From Gracilibacillus orientalis (lineage in GTDB: Bacteria; Bacillota; Bacilli; Bacillales; Amphibacillaceae), in NCBI RefSeq assembly GCF_900114645.1, contig NZ_FOTR01000006.1:124001-188000 (forward strand): a stretch of 64,000 nucleotides of DNA, read 5' to 3'. This document shows, one piece after another, positions 38,695-48,365 of the stretch (positions are counted from its first letter, which is position 1; the number at the start of each line of letters is the position of its first letter). A program made the position numbers and the translations under genes. The notes under the pieces are model-generated. The model saw only the letters and a list, made by a program, of their open reading frames with translations, did not search any database and was not told the origin of the DNA.

Positions 38695-38832
38695 ATGTTA
38701 AAACGTTTAAGAGAAAAATTAAAACGACGCTTGCGGGAAGCTTTACGGAGAAAACGGATACCAACTACCATTAATCGTTCTGATGATTTTTATAAGCATT
38801 CAAAACAAACCATAGAATCGAAACGCAAATAA
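38695..38832 (+). CDS. Small, very basic protein (45 aa)
   Basis: ATG at 38695 gives 45 residues beginning MLKRLREKLKRRLREALRRK, with 18 Lys or Arg in total and only a few acidic residues; the first 20 residues form an amphipathic basic helix on paper. AGGAAGGTG lies 12-14 bases upstream, and a TTG at 38683 is also in frame. It is followed 19 bases later by rpoY and could be co-transcribed with rpoY-rnjA. I do not recognise it. A nucleic-acid- or ribosome-binding peptide is a guess from composition. Confidence 0.5.
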   Translation: MLKRLREKLKRRLREALRRKRIPTTINRSDDFYKHSKQTIESKRK

Positions 38833-38851
38833 CAACTAAAGGAGAGATAGC

Positions 38852-39061
38852 ATGATATTTAAAGTACTTTATCAAGAGAACGCATCAGAAATACCTGTGC
38901 GTGAACATACTAAGAGTTTATATATCGAAGCTTCTACGGAAAGAGAAGTACGTGACTCTTTAAAAGAAAAGCATATTAATATTGAATTAATCCAATTGTT
39001 GAGTGAGGCACACCTAGAATATGAACAACAATCCCCTTTTTACAAAGTGGAGACTGTTTAG
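38852..39061 (+). CDS. rpoY: RNA polymerase epsilon subunit
   Basis: A 69-residue protein (formerly YkzG) that binds RNA polymerase near the beta' jaw in Firmicutes. It begins MIFKVLYQENASEIPVREHT, with the family parts 'SLYIEASTEREVRDSLKEK' and 'SPFYKVETV' at the C-terminus. AAAGGAGAGATAGC precedes the ATG. Immediately upstream of rnjA (3-base gap), the usual pairing in Bacillaceae. Confidence 0.92.
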   Translation: MIFKVLYQENASEIPVREHTKSLYIEASTEREVRDSLKEKHINIELIQLLSEAHLEYEQQSPFYKVETV

Positions 39062-39064
39062 CGT

Positions 39065-40732
39065 ATGAAATTTGTAAAAAACGACCAAACAGCAGTTTTT
39101 GCACTGGGTGGTTTGGGTGAAATTGGTAAAAACACGTACGGTGTTCAATTCCAAGATGAAATCATTCTTATCGATGCAGGAATCAAGTTTCCTGAGGATG
39201 AATTATTAGGAATCGATTATGTCATTCCTGATTACACCTACCTTGTGCAAAACCAAGATAAAATAAAAGGTCTATTCATCACACATGGTCACGAAGACCA
39301 TATTGGTGGGTTACCTTATTTACTACGCGAAATAAATGTGCCTATTTATGCAGGTAAATTAGCAATTGGACTCATTCGAAACAAATTGGATGAACACGGA
39401 TTATTACGCAAGACAAAGTTACACACCTTCCAAGAGGATGATGTATTTAAGTTTAGAAAAACAGCTGTGTCCTTCTTCCGGACGACACATAGTATTCCCG
39501 ATTCTTATGGTATTGTTGTAAAAACACCTCCAGGAAATATTGTTCATACTGGTGACTTTAAATTTGATTTTACACCAGTTGGAGAACCTGCCAACTTGGC
39601 AAAAATGGCTGAAATTGGCAAAGAAGGCGTTCTTTGTCTATTATCAGACAGTACAAACAGTGAAGTTCCTGGATTTACTCTATCAGAACGAGTAGTTGGT
39701 GACAGCATTAATGATATTTTCTCACGAGTGGATGGCAGATTAATTTTTGCTACTTTCGCTTCAAACATTCACCGCTTGCAACAAGTCGTTGAAGCAGCCG
39801 TTAAACATAAACGTAAAGTAGCCGTATTCGGACGAAGCATGGAAGGTTCCATTAAGATTGGACAAGAGCTCGGATATATTCGTGCACCTAAAAATACGTT
39901 TATTGATGCACATCAAATAAACCAACTTCCTGCTAACGAAGTGACCATCCTTTGCACCGGTTCACAAGGAGAACCAATGGCTGCATTATCTAGAGTTGCG
40001 AACGGTACACATCGTCAAATTCAGATTATCCCTGGTGACACAGTTGTATTCTCTTCTTCACCAATCCCTGGGAATACATTAAGTGTTAGTAGAATTATTA
40101 ATCAATTATACCGTGCCGGTGCTGAAGTTATTCATGGACCACTTAATGATATCCATACTTCAGGTCACGGTGGTCAACAAGAACAAAAATTGATGCTACG
40201 TCTCATACAACCAAAATATTTCATGCCTATTCATGGGGAGTATCGTATGTTGAAAGAACATACGAAATTGGCAGATAGCTGTGGTATATCCCCTAAAAAT
40301 AGCTTTATTATGGACAATGGAGAAGTATTAGCATTAGGAAAAGATAGTGCTGCGATTTCCGGTAAAATTCCTTCTGGTTCAGTCTATGTAGACGGTAGTG
40401 GAATTGGAGATATTGGTAATATTGTATTACGTGATCGTCGTATCCTTTCCGAGGAAGGACTAGTTATCGTTGTCGTAAGTATCAATATGAAAGAATTCCA
40501 AATCGCATCAGGTCCAGATATTATATCACGTGGATTTGTCTATATGAGGGAATCTGAAGACTTAATTAACGAAGCACAAAAGCTTGTTTCCAAACACTTA
40601 GATAAGGTAATGGAACGCCGGACTACACAGTGGTCTGAAATCAAAAATGAAATTAACGATACAATCGCTCCATTCCTTTATGACAAAACAAAACGTCGTC
40701 CAATGGTCTTACCGATCATTATGGAAGTCTAA
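39065..40732 (+). CDS. rnjA: Ribonuclease J1
   Basis: A 555-residue metallo-beta-lactamase/beta-CASP ribonuclease with 5' exonuclease and endonuclease activity, a main factor of mRNA decay and rRNA maturation. Metal-binding '[12 protein letters not shown]' (about 72-83), 'HSIPDSYG', '[10 protein letters not shown]', beta-CASP parts '[12 protein letters not shown]' and '[10 protein letters not shown]', '[10 protein letters not shown]', and a C-terminal dimerisation domain. Nearly identical to B. subtilis RnjA over the first 80 residues. Its ribosome binding site overlaps the end of rpoY. Confidence 0.97.
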   Translation: MKFVKNDQTAVFALGGLGEIGKNTYGVQFQDEIILIDAGIKFPEDELLGIDYVIPDYTYLVQNQDKIKGLFITHGHEDHIGGLPYLLREINVPIYAGKLAIGLIRNKLDEHGLLRKTKLHTFQEDDVFKFRKTAVSFFRTTHSIPDSYGIVVKTPPGNIVHTGDFKFDFTPVGEPANLAKMAEIGKEGVLCLLSDSTNSEVPGFTLSERVVGDSINDIFSRVDGRLIFATFASNIHRLQQVVEAAVKHKRKVAVFGRSMEGSIKIGQELGYIRAPKNTFIDAHQINQLPANEVTILCTGSQGEPMAALSRVANGTHRQIQIIPGDTVVFSSSPIPGNTLSVSRIINQLYRAGAEVIHGPLNDIHTSGHGGQQEQKLMLRLIQPKYFMPIHGEYRMLKEHTKLADSCGISPKNSFIMDNGEVLALGKDSAAISGKIPSGSVYVDGSGIGDIGNIVLRDRRILSEEGLVIVVVSINMKEFQIASGPDIISRGFVYMRESEDLINEAQKLVSKHLDKVMERRTTQWSEIKNEINDTIAPFLYDKTKRRPMVLPIIMEV

Positions 40733-40746
40733 AATACTCAGATCAA

Positions 40747-40782
40747 AGAAAACCCGTTTCAATTATTGAAACGGGTTTTTAA
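40747..40782 (+). terminator. Terminator of rnjA
   Basis: AAACCCGTTTCAAT / ATTGAAACGGGTTT, T run. Identical stem core to the one at 52754. Confidence 0.88.
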
Positions 40783-40849
40783 TGTATTAAAAGGTAATAA
40801 CAGTTTCGATTGTTCAACAAAAGAGTTTAATCTACTCTCCAGTATGTAC

Positions 40850-41521
40850 TTAATCTTCTACGACTAGTTCTTTTTCAAATCGGGATATGTCTTTATCCGC
40901 ACCAATAACAATAAGGATATCATCTTGCTCGATTTCTTGTGTTGCCATCGGAGAAACATTAATACCTTTCTCATCAGCTTCTTTAATTGCTACAACGTTA
41001 CAGCCATACTGAGCTCGAATATCTAAGTCCAGCAATGTTTTTCCATCCATTTTTACTCCTACTTTCACCTCAACAATACTATGATCATCAGATAACTCTA
41101 GATGATCCAAAATATTGGTGGAGATGATACTATGTGCAATACGTTTTCCCATATCACGCTCGGGATGTACAACATGATCCGCTCCAATTTTATTTAAAAC
41201 TTTTTCATGATGGTCATTTTGTGCTTTAACAGTTATTTTTTTAATTCCTAACTCTTTTAACATTAATGTGGAAAGAATACTTGCTTGGATATCATCACCA
41301 ATTGCAACAATAACATGATCAATGTTGCGGACACCTAATTCCTTTAACACATTTTCATCCGTTGTGTCTGCAATTACAGCATGTGCTGCAATATTTTTGA
41401 ATTCTTTTACTTTATCCTCTTGTATATCGATCGCCAGTACATCCATCCCGTCTGCACTTAACTCTCGACAGATACTTCCACCAAATCTACCTAAACCAAT
41501 TACTGCAAATTCACGTTTCAT
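40850..41521 (-). CDS. ktrC: Potassium uptake regulator KtrC (RCK/TrkA)
   Basis: A 223-residue cytoplasmic gating subunit of a Ktr potassium transporter. The RCK_N domain starts 'EFAVIGLGRFGGSICREL' (nucleotide-binding Gly motif) and the RCK_C domain spans about 135-220 ('VEVKVGVKMDGKTLLDLDIR'). ATP/ADP binds RCK_N and c-di-AMP binds RCK_C in homologues. GGAGGAG is placed before the ATG at 41521, and the family N-terminus agrees, so the open frame to 41572 was trimmed. The membrane partner KtrD is not in the window. Confidence 0.9.
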   Translation of the reverse strand: MKREFAVIGLGRFGGSICRELSADGMDVLAIDIQEDKVKEFKNIAAHAVIADTTDENVLKELGVRNIDHVIVAIGDDIQASILSTLMLKELGIKKITVKAQNDHHEKVLNKIGADHVVHPERDMGKRIAHSIISTNILDHLELSDDHSIVEVKVGVKMDGKTLLDLDIRAQYGCNVVAIKEADEKGINVSPMATQEIEQDDILIVIGADKDISRFEKELVVED

Positions 41522-41574
41522 ATAAACTCCTCCAACACTTATAATCATAATCATTTTACCACATCGAACCAAAA

Positions 41575-41604
41575 AAGAAACCAGATATAATATCTGGTTT
41601 CCAT
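41575..41604 (-). terminator. Terminator of the ABC exporter operon
   Basis: GAAACCAGATAT / ATATCTGGTTTC, T run on the minus strand, five bases after the stop codon. Confidence 0.85.
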
Positions 41605-41608
41605 TTAA

Positions 41609-43447
41609 TTATAATGCATCTAACATTTCAAATTGCGATTTAACAAGCTCATAGTACTCGCCCTTTTTCTTCATTAATTCATCATGATTACCTTGTTCTA
41701 ATAAACGGCCATGTTCTAACACGATGATATTATCTGCTTCTCTAATAGTAGACAATCGGTGAGCAATCATAATTGCTGTACGTCCTTCGAGCAATCTTTT
41801 TAGTGCTTTTTGAATTTTCACTTCTGTTTCCGTATCAATACTAGCTGTCGCTTCATCTAATATTAAAATCTTAGGATCAGCTAATAATGCACGAGCGAAA
41901 GATAACAACTGTCTTTCACCAGCAGACAAAATATTTCCCCGTTCTTCTACTTCCATTTGATATCCATTTGCTAATCTTTTAATAAAGTCATCTGCTCCAA
42001 CGACTTTTGCTGCTTCTTTTACTTCTTCATCCGTTGCTTCTGGACGACCAAAACGAATATTTTCCATAATGGTACCTGAGAATATAAAAGTATCTTGCAA
42101 TACAACAGAAATATTCGTACGTAAACTATCCAAACGCATATCGCGAAGGTCATGCCCATCAATCTTGACTGTACCTTTAGTCGGATCATAAAAACGACTG
42201 ATTAAATTAGCAATGGTTGACTTACCTGATCCAGTATGACCAACAAGTGCAACCGTCTGACCTTGTTTCATATTCAATGAAATTTCATGTAATGCTACAC
42301 GGTCTTCATCATAGGAAAATTGCACTTGATCAAACACAATATTTCCCTTCATATCATGAAAAGCTTTGGCGTTCTTTTTCTCTTCGACATTTGGTTGTTC
42401 ATCTAAAAATTCGAAAATACGTTCAGAAGAAGCCATAGCTACCAATAATTGATTATATATCTGTCCTAGGCGGGAAATAGGTTCCCAAAACATGCCTAAA
42501 TAGAAGGCAAAGGCTACAAACACACCAATTTCAATATTTCCTGTAATAATAAGATGTGCACCATATGAAATTAATATCACGGTACCAATTGCGTTACTCA
42601 TCTCTACGAAGGGACCAAAATAAGCACTTTTCTTCATGGCAATTCGTTCTTTTTCATAGTTATCTGTATTCACACCGTTGAAGAACTCTGTATTTTCTTT
42701 TTCCTGAGAGAAAGATTGAGTAATACGAATACCTTGCATACTTTCATTCAAATGTGAATTCAGACGTGATTTCTGAATACGTACATCCTGCCATGAGCGA
42801 CGAATCTTTCTTCTTAATTTAGTAGAAATAAAGAACATGATCGGTAAAATAAATAGAACGGCCAATGCTAATGGTGGACTTAATACAAACAAGATAACAA
42901 TAATACCTGTAAGCATCACAACATCCATTAACAAATTAATAATCCCATTCGTAAACAATTCCTGTAACGAGTTAACATCGTTCAATATTCGTACTAGAAT
43001 AGACCCTGCAGATCTTTTATCAAAAAAATTGTGAGATAAACGTTGAACATGAGAAAATAAACTCTTACGCAAGTCATGAATAACTCGTTGTCCTAAAATA
43101 TTTACCCATCTAATTCGATACGTATTCGCTGCATAACTTAAAAGATATAACACGGAAATTCCGATAATTAGATACGTAAGTAAGTTAATGTTTTGATCTT
43201 TAATTGCTTTATCAATAACCCATGTACCAATAATAAAGGGTACAACTAATCTGACAAATGTAGACACAAGCATAGCAATAATTGCGGCTGGCATAAGTGT
43301 TTTTGCATAAGGCTTTAAATATATTACCAGCCGCCACATCTGCTTCCAATTAAAAGGCTTTTCCACCGCTTGATCTAACGGATAATAAAAACGATTTAAA
43401 TGGGGACTGTCTTTTTTCATTTCTTTTACTGTCATTGATTTAGCCAT
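41609..43447 (-). CDS. Heterodimeric ABC exporter subunit, catalytic half
   Basis: A 612-residue half-transporter: six helices (about 40-340) and a C-terminal nucleotide-binding domain (about 370-610). Walker A 'GHTGSGKST', Q-loop 'ISVVLQDTFIF', signature 'LSAGERQLLSFARALL' (changed from LSGGQ), Walker B with catalytic Glu 'ILILDEATASID', and switch 'AHRLST'. The N-terminal 40 residues (charged, 'KEMKKDSPHLNRFYYPLD') are an extension over the partner. Resembles B. subtilis YknV/BmrD-type subunits; the export substrate (drug, lipid or peptide) is unknown. Second gene of a two-gene operon. Confidence 0.88.
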   Translation of the reverse strand: MAKSMTVKEMKKDSPHLNRFYYPLDQAVEKPFNWKQMWRLVIYLKPYAKTLMPAAIIAMLVSTFVRLVVPFIIGTWVIDKAIKDQNINLLTYLIIGISVLYLLSYAANTYRIRWVNILGQRVIHDLRKSLFSHVQRLSHNFFDKRSAGSILVRILNDVNSLQELFTNGIINLLMDVVMLTGIIVILFVLSPPLALAVLFILPIMFFISTKLRRKIRRSWQDVRIQKSRLNSHLNESMQGIRITQSFSQEKENTEFFNGVNTDNYEKERIAMKKSAYFGPFVEMSNAIGTVILISYGAHLIITGNIEIGVFVAFAFYLGMFWEPISRLGQIYNQLLVAMASSERIFEFLDEQPNVEEKKNAKAFHDMKGNIVFDQVQFSYDEDRVALHEISLNMKQGQTVALVGHTGSGKSTIANLISRFYDPTKGTVKIDGHDLRDMRLDSLRTNISVVLQDTFIFSGTIMENIRFGRPEATDEEVKEAAKVVGADDFIKRLANGYQMEVEERGNILSAGERQLLSFARALLADPKILILDEATASIDTETEVKIQKALKRLLEGRTAIMIAHRLSTIREADNIIVLEHGRLLEQGNHDELMKKKGEYYELVKSQFEMLDAL

Positions 43448-43462
43448 TTCGACTCCCTCCTT

Positions 43463-45214
43463 CTATTCAACAGATTGCATAACAATGTCTCGATCTTGAT
43501 ATTGAATATCATAAATACGATGATATGATCCATTCATTTTAATTAACTGTTCATGTGTACCTCTTTCCTTAATTTCTCCTTCTTCTAATACAAGAATCTC
43601 ATCAGCATGCTTCAATGAAGAGATACGATGCGCAATAATAAATGTTGTCCTACCATCCATCACTTCTTTAAGTGCTTTTTGAATTTGAAATTCCGTTTCC
43701 ATATCTACTGCCGAAGTCGCATCATCTAATACTAAAATACTAGGATCAATTAAAATCGCACGAGCTATTGCAATTCTTTGCTTTTGCCCTCCGGAAAGTC
43801 CCATACCACGTTCACCAAGTAAGGTATCATACCCCTTCGGCATTTCCATGATAAAATCATGCGCTTGTGCCCGTTTAGAAGCAGCAATAACCTCATCCAT
43901 AGATGCACCTGGATTACCATAGGCAATATTCTCTTTTATTGTCGTAGAAAATAAAAAGGACTCTTGCAATACAAATCCAATATGTTTTCGTAACCATTTT
44001 AAAGAATAGGAGCTTGTTGGTTTACCATCAACTAAAACCTCTCCTTCTTCTGGTTCATAAAACCTTGTTATTAATTGGGTAATACTTGTTTTACCTGCAC
44101 CAGTAGGCCCAATCAAACCTACTACTTTTCCTGGTGGTGCATCAAACGAAATATTTTTTAAGGCAGAATCATCATCTTCTGTATACGTTAAAGAAACGTT
44201 GTTAAAAGTAATGTGTCCGTTAATACGTTCAGGAACAATTGGGTCGTCTTCCTCCACAATATCTTCTTTCGCTTCAAGAATTTCCAACAATCGTTCACCA
44301 GATGCTTTTGCCTGCGAGAATTGGTTCACGATAAAACCTAAATGCATTAATGGACCCAAAATATACGTTACCAAACTAAAGAAAGCAACAAGTTCACCTA
44401 ACTGTATGGAATCATTAATGACCAAATAACCACCATAAATTAACAATGATACCATGCTGACATTTCCTATAAACTCCATTAACGGGAAGTATCTTGACCA
44501 GATATTAGAAGTGTAAATATTAATGTCTTTATAGTTAACGTTATTTGATGTAAATCGCTCTATCTCAAAATTTTCCTTAGATAAAGATTTAACCGTATTC
44601 ATACCACTTACGTTCTCTTGAATACGAGTATTTAGTCGACCTAATGACTTCCTAATATTTCGAAATGCCGGGTGTACTTTTTTATCAAAGCGGTAAACAA
44701 CGATAGCCAAAAATGGCATAGCAGCCATGGTTACCAGTGCTAATGGTATAGAGTAATAAAACATTACCCCTAAACTGATTACTATTAACAATGATACTCT
44801 GATTAATTCACGAAAACCTGCAGCTAAGAAAAAACGGAAACCTTCTACATCCATTGTTAACCTCGACATGAGATCACCAGTACGAGCATTGTCATAATAA
44901 GTAAAAGAAAGCCTTTGCAATTTCTTGTACAATTGATCTCGCAAAGTGTAAACAGATTTCACTCCAAATAAGTCACCTAAGTACTGCTGCAGAAAGTTGG
45001 AAATCCCTTTCAAAATCATGATCAATATAAAGCCAGTTGCTAGGAATGGAACGAGTTGATAGTTGCCAGGTATAACCACATCATCAATTGTTTTTTGTAA
45101 AATGATTGGATATACTACCGTAATACCGGCTACAATCATAACGAAAAAAACCGATAAGAAAAAGTATTTTTTAAAAGGCCAATAAAAATTCTTAAGTTTC
45201 TGAAATGTTTCCAT
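43463..45214 (-). CDS. Heterodimeric ABC exporter subunit, degenerate-site half
   Basis: A 583-residue half-transporter with six helices and a nucleotide-binding domain: Walker A 'GPTGAGKTS', Q-loop 'IGFVLQESFLF', canonical signature 'LSGGQKQRIAIARAIL', Walker B 'ILVLDDATSAVD', switch 'AHRISS'. The residue after the Walker B Asp is Asp rather than catalytic Glu, as in the degenerate site of heterodimeric exporters such as TM287/288 and BmrCD. The ATG at 45214 after GGGGGTG is preferred to the open frame at 45262. 15 bases upstream of its partner; YknU-like. Confidence 0.88.
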   Translation of the reverse strand: METFQKLKNFYWPFKKYFFLSVFFVMIVAGITVVYPIILQKTIDDVVIPGNYQLVPFLATGFILIMILKGISNFLQQYLGDLFGVKSVYTLRDQLYKKLQRLSFTYYDNARTGDLMSRLTMDVEGFRFFLAAGFRELIRVSLLIVISLGVMFYYSIPLALVTMAAMPFLAIVVYRFDKKVHPAFRNIRKSLGRLNTRIQENVSGMNTVKSLSKENFEIERFTSNNVNYKDINIYTSNIWSRYFPLMEFIGNVSMVSLLIYGGYLVINDSIQLGELVAFFSLVTYILGPLMHLGFIVNQFSQAKASGERLLEILEAKEDIVEEDDPIVPERINGHITFNNVSLTYTEDDDSALKNISFDAPPGKVVGLIGPTGAGKTSITQLITRFYEPEEGEVLVDGKPTSSYSLKWLRKHIGFVLQESFLFSTTIKENIAYGNPGASMDEVIAASKRAQAHDFIMEMPKGYDTLLGERGMGLSGGQKQRIAIARAILIDPSILVLDDATSAVDMETEFQIQKALKEVMDGRTTFIIAHRISSLKHADEILVLEEGEIKERGTHEQLIKMNGSYHRIYDIQYQDRDIVMQSVE

Positions 45215-45403
45215 CTTGTTTGCACCCCCTATTTTTTTACGTATGTATAAATATAACGGCATCCGAAATAAATTTCCACCTTTTCGACTTATTTTCTAAA
45301 AATTTTTTATAATTGTTAATAAATTGAAATAATCAGTCTTTTATTTGCGTCTTTATTTACATTTTTATATGATTGGGTTAATCATCATGAGAGGAGGAAA
45401 AAT

Positions 45404-46237
45404 ATGTTTGAAAATGGATTAAAGATTGATTGGAGTTTTATATTAGAGAATGTGATCTATTATGGTATTCAAATTTTAATACTTATCATTGCATTACTTA
45501 TTATATCTCCAATCGGAAAAAAATTAATCTCCGCAGCACTTAATAAATCGAGTTCCAGACAAAATGTATCTGAAGCAAGAATACAAACGTTAGAAAAACT
45601 ACTATTAAATGTATTTTCATATGTTTTAATTTTTATCTTTGTCGTTATGTTTTTTGGCATCATTGAACAACCGATTGGCCCGCTTCTTGCTGGTGCAGGT
45701 GTTGTAGGTTTAGCAATTGGTTTTGGAGCTCAAGGATTAGTTAGTGACATTGTAACTGGATTTTTTATCTTATTGGAAAAACAGATCGATGTTGGAGACT
45801 ATGTGACTGCTGCTGGATATGACGGAATTGTGGAAGAAGTTGGTTTACGCACTACAAAAATTCGTGGCTTTAATGGTACACTGCACTACCTACCAAACAG
45901 AGAAATAGCCGGTGTCAGTAACCATTCCAGAGGAAATATGCGTGCACTAGTTGATATCGGAATTAGTTATGATGATAATATTGATCAAGCAATGGCTGTA
46001 TTAAAAAGTGTATGTGAAGAATTCGAGTCAGATCCTCGCTTCATGGAAGGTCCTGATGTATTAGGTGTACAAGGCTTTGGATCAAGTGAGGTTGTATTAC
46101 GCATCATTGGTAAAACCGAGAATATGGAACAATGGGGTGCAGAAAGAGAAATTCGTAAACGTATTAAAGAAACGTTTGATGAAAACAATATCGAGATCCC
46201 ATTCCCACATCAAGTATACGTACAAAAGAATAACTAA
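45404..46237 (+). CDS. Small-conductance mechanosensitive channel (MscS family, YkuT-like)
   Basis: A 277-residue channel: helices at about 15-35, 65-85 and the pore helix TM3 with 'AGAGVVGLAIGFGAQGLVSD', the Ala/Gly-rich MscS pattern. Then the beta domain 'QIDVGDYVTAAGYDGIVEEV' and 'TTKIRGFNGTLHYLPN', and the C-terminal alpha/beta domain. It releases osmolytes on hypo-osmotic shock. GAGAGGAGG precedes the ATG. The location before dapL matches the ykuT region of B. subtilis. Confidence 0.9.
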   Translation: MFENGLKIDWSFILENVIYYGIQILILIIALLIISPIGKKLISAALNKSSSRQNVSEARIQTLEKLLLNVFSYVLIFIFVVMFFGIIEQPIGPLLAGAGVVGLAIGFGAQGLVSDIVTGFFILLEKQIDVGDYVTAAGYDGIVEEVGLRTTKIRGFNGTLHYLPNREIAGVSNHSRGNMRALVDIGISYDDNIDQAMAVLKSVCEEFESDPRFMEGPDVLGVQGFGSSEVVLRIIGKTENMEQWGAEREIRKRIKETFDENNIEIPFPHQVYVQKNN

Positions 46238-46240
46238 ACA

Positions 46241-46272
46241 AAAAACTCACTCGCTTAAGAGTGAGTTTTTCT
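46241..46272 (+). terminator. Terminator of the mscS gene
   Basis: AAAACTCACTC GCTTAA GAGTGAGTTTTT immediately after the stop codon. Confidence 0.87.
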
Positions 46273-46279
46273 ATAGAAT

Positions 46280-46393
46280 GGTTGCTACGAGCGAGGAGGC
46301 TGTGGCCGTACCCATGGACAGCGAAGTATTCTGCCGTAGCTCTATTCCAGAAATTTCAACAACAAAGTTACTTCCGCAGTTTATGTTTTTATA
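46280..46393. repeat. Interspersed repeat family 1, partial copy
   Basis: The right end GTTACTTCCGCAGTTTATGT is present; the left terminal repeat is missing. The segment GAGGAGGCTGTGGCCGT and AGCGAAGTATTCTGCCG matches, in reverse, the GC-rich block at about 30440-30500 of the long copy. The right end overlaps the stop codon of dapL (TAA at 46389-46391). Confidence 0.65.
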
Positions 46394-47504
46394 TCTCTTT
46401 CATCATCGCTGTTACTGCTTTGATACCTGTTTCTATTGCGTCTTCGTTGGGCGTTAGTTTGCTGTGATGCAATCCGTAGGGAGAGTCTACTCCTAACCAA
46501 AACATGAAACCTGGAATTTCCTTTAAGAAATATCCAAAATCTTCACCAGTCATCGCTGCATTTGCTTCGATAAACTGAATGTCACTCTTTTGAACAGCTT
46601 CAGCAAATTTATCAACATATACTTTATCATTGTTCACTTGATAATACATCGCACCATAATCTACTTCAATCGTACAATCATGTGCAATCTCAAAGCCTTT
46701 AATGATATTTTCCAGCTCTTTTTTTATAATAGTCATGGTTTCCGGTTGTAACGTACGAATGGTTCCTTCTAAACGTGCGGTTTCTGCAATAATATTTTGT
46801 ACAGTTCCAGCAGTCATTTTACCTATAGTGATTACTCCACTATCTAGTGGATCTACTTTTCTTGAAATAATTTGTTGTAACTGTGTAATAAAACTGCTCG
46901 CTGTTACGATCATATCTTTCGTTAAGTGTGGATATGCAGCATGCCCACCCTTACCAGTAAAATCAAGAAATAATTCACTTGTATTGGCAAACAAAATACC
47001 TGCTCTAGTTGATACCGTTCCGACTGGCAGTTCAGGTGCTATATGTAATGCAAAGATACTGTCGACCTTCCATTGTTTAAACGTATCAGATGAAAGTATA
47101 GGTTCTGCCCCACCTGGCCCTTCTTCGGCTGGCTGGAAAATAAATAAAACATTGTCATCAATCGCATTCGCACTTATCTCATCAAGCACTCCTAATGCAA
47201 TCGTCATATGTAAATCATGTCCACATGCATGCATCTGACCTGGATGTTGTGACTTAAATGGAAAATCTGTTTCTTCTGTAATGGGCAAACCATCAATGTC
47301 CGTACGGTAGCCAATCGTTTTCTTCGGATTATTCCCTTTTACCAAAACGAATAATCCTGTTTTCCATTTAGTGATTTCAATGTTCGATCGATTCATTTTT
47401 TTAATTGTCTCTAATAAAAAAGATTGTGTTTTATATTCCTGAAAACCGAGCTCAGGTATTTGATGCAGCGAACGTCTAATGGTTAATAATTCATTCTTGA
47501 TCAT
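46389..47504 (-). CDS. dapL: N-acetyldiaminopimelate deacetylase
   Basis: A 371-residue M20-family amidohydrolase (B. subtilis YkuR) that removes acetyl from N-acetyl-LL-diaminopimelate, the last acetyl step in lysine/DAP synthesis. Visible: '[18 protein letters not shown]', '[11 protein letters not shown]', metal sites '[10 protein letters not shown]' and '[10 protein letters not shown]', and '[11 protein letters not shown]'. AAAGGAG precedes the ATG at 47504. The symbol follows the B. subtilis name for this enzyme, not the LL-DAP aminotransferase that is also called DapL. Downstream of dapH with a partial terminator between. Confidence 0.92.
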   Translation of the reverse strand: MIKNELLTIRRSLHQIPELGFQEYKTQSFLLETIKKMNRSNIEITKWKTGLFVLVKGNNPKKTIGYRTDIDGLPITEETDFPFKSQHPGQMHACGHDLHMTIALGVLDEISANAIDDNVLFIFQPAEEGPGGAEPILSSDTFKQWKVDSIFALHIAPELPVGTVSTRAGILFANTSELFLDFTGKGGHAAYPHLTKDMIVTASSFITQLQQIISRKVDPLDSGVITIGKMTAGTVQNIIAETARLEGTIRTLQPETMTIIKKELENIIKGFEIAHDCTIEVDYGAMYYQVNNDKVYVDKFAEAVQKSDIQFIEANAAMTGEDFGYFLKEIPGFMFWLGVDSPYGLHHSKLTPNEDAIETGIKAVTAMMKEI

Positions 47505-47537
47505 GAGGAACTCCTTTCGCATTCATTTTAAGTTAAA

Positions 47538-47567
47538 ACAAGACAGGATCTTTTTGACCCTGCCTCA
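47538..47567 (-). terminator. Intercistronic hairpin between dapH and dapL
   Basis: Minus strand: AGGCAGGGTC AAAAA GATCCTGTCT then TTGTTTT, with two mismatches. Probably a leaky terminator that lowers dapL relative to dapH. Confidence 0.6.
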
Positions 47568-47576
47568 TCACTTTTA

Positions 47577-48296
47577 TTAATCATCTAATTTTCGTAGTGC
47601 TTCCATAATTTCTGTTTTTGATTTGGTTTGGTCATCAATCTCTTTAATTACTTTTGCCGGTGTACCAGCTACTACAGTATTTGGCGGTACATCTTTCGTA
47701 ACAATCGCACCAGCTGCAACAACTGCTCCTTCTCCAACACGAACCCCTTCAAGTACTACTGCGTTCGCACCGATTACAACACCGTCTTCAATAGTTACTG
47801 GTTGAGCAGAAGGCGGCTCAATTACACCTGCTAATACTGCACCTGCACCAACATGGCAATTCTTACCTACTGTTGCACGGCCACCTAATGATGCATTCAT
47901 ATCGATCATTGTTCCCTCACCAATAACAGAACCGATATTTATCATTGCACCAAACATAATAACTGCACCATCACCGATTTCCACTTGTTCACGAATAATC
48001 GCACCAGGCTCGATACGTGCATTGATATCTTTCATATTTAATAGTGGAATGGCTGAATTACGGCGATCATTTTCCACTACATGATCAGTAATTTTATCAT
48101 TATATGTATCAAGTAATTCTTTTACTTCTTTCCATTCACCAAAAATAACACCGTTTGTTTCGTTTAAGAAAGTCTGGATCGATCCTGTTTCTTCGATTTT
48201 ATCCAAGTCTGTACCTTTCACATATACTTTTACAGGTGTTGATTTTTTGCTGTTTGAAATAAAAGAAATAATCTCATGTGCATCCATTTGCTTCAT
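47577..48296 (-). CDS. dapH: Tetrahydrodipicolinate N-acetyltransferase
   Basis: A 239-residue hexapeptide-repeat acetyltransferase (B. subtilis YkuQ/DapH) that acetylates tetrahydrodipicolinate. N-terminal alpha domain (1-85), then left-handed beta helix with many (I/V)G-x4 repeats, for example '[20 protein letters not shown]', '[18 protein letters not shown]' and '[20 protein letters not shown]'. With PatA and DapL this provides the complete acetylated branch within 5 kb. GGAGGAAG precedes the ATG. Confidence 0.94.
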   Translation of the reverse strand: MKQMDAHEIISFISNSKKSTPVKVYVKGTDLDKIEETGSIQTFLNETNGVIFGEWKEVKELLDTYNDKITDHVVENDRRNSAIPLLNMKDINARIEPGAIIREQVEIGDGAVIMFGAMINIGSVIGEGTMIDMNASLGGRATVGKNCHVGAGAVLAGVIEPPSAQPVTIEDGVVIGANAVVLEGVRVGEGAVVAAGAIVTKDVPPNTVVAGTPAKVIKEIDDQTKSKTEIMEALRKLDD

Positions 48297-48365
48297 TGTT
48301 TTCTTCCTCCAATATTTGTTGTTTTTATAAATGTAACAAAAAATAATTTACTTTTACAAGTAATA

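Noticed and set aside
46702-47238. 178-codon plus-strand frame antisense to dapL
   Set aside because: Shadow of the deacetylase gene; no ribosome binding site and no recognisable product.
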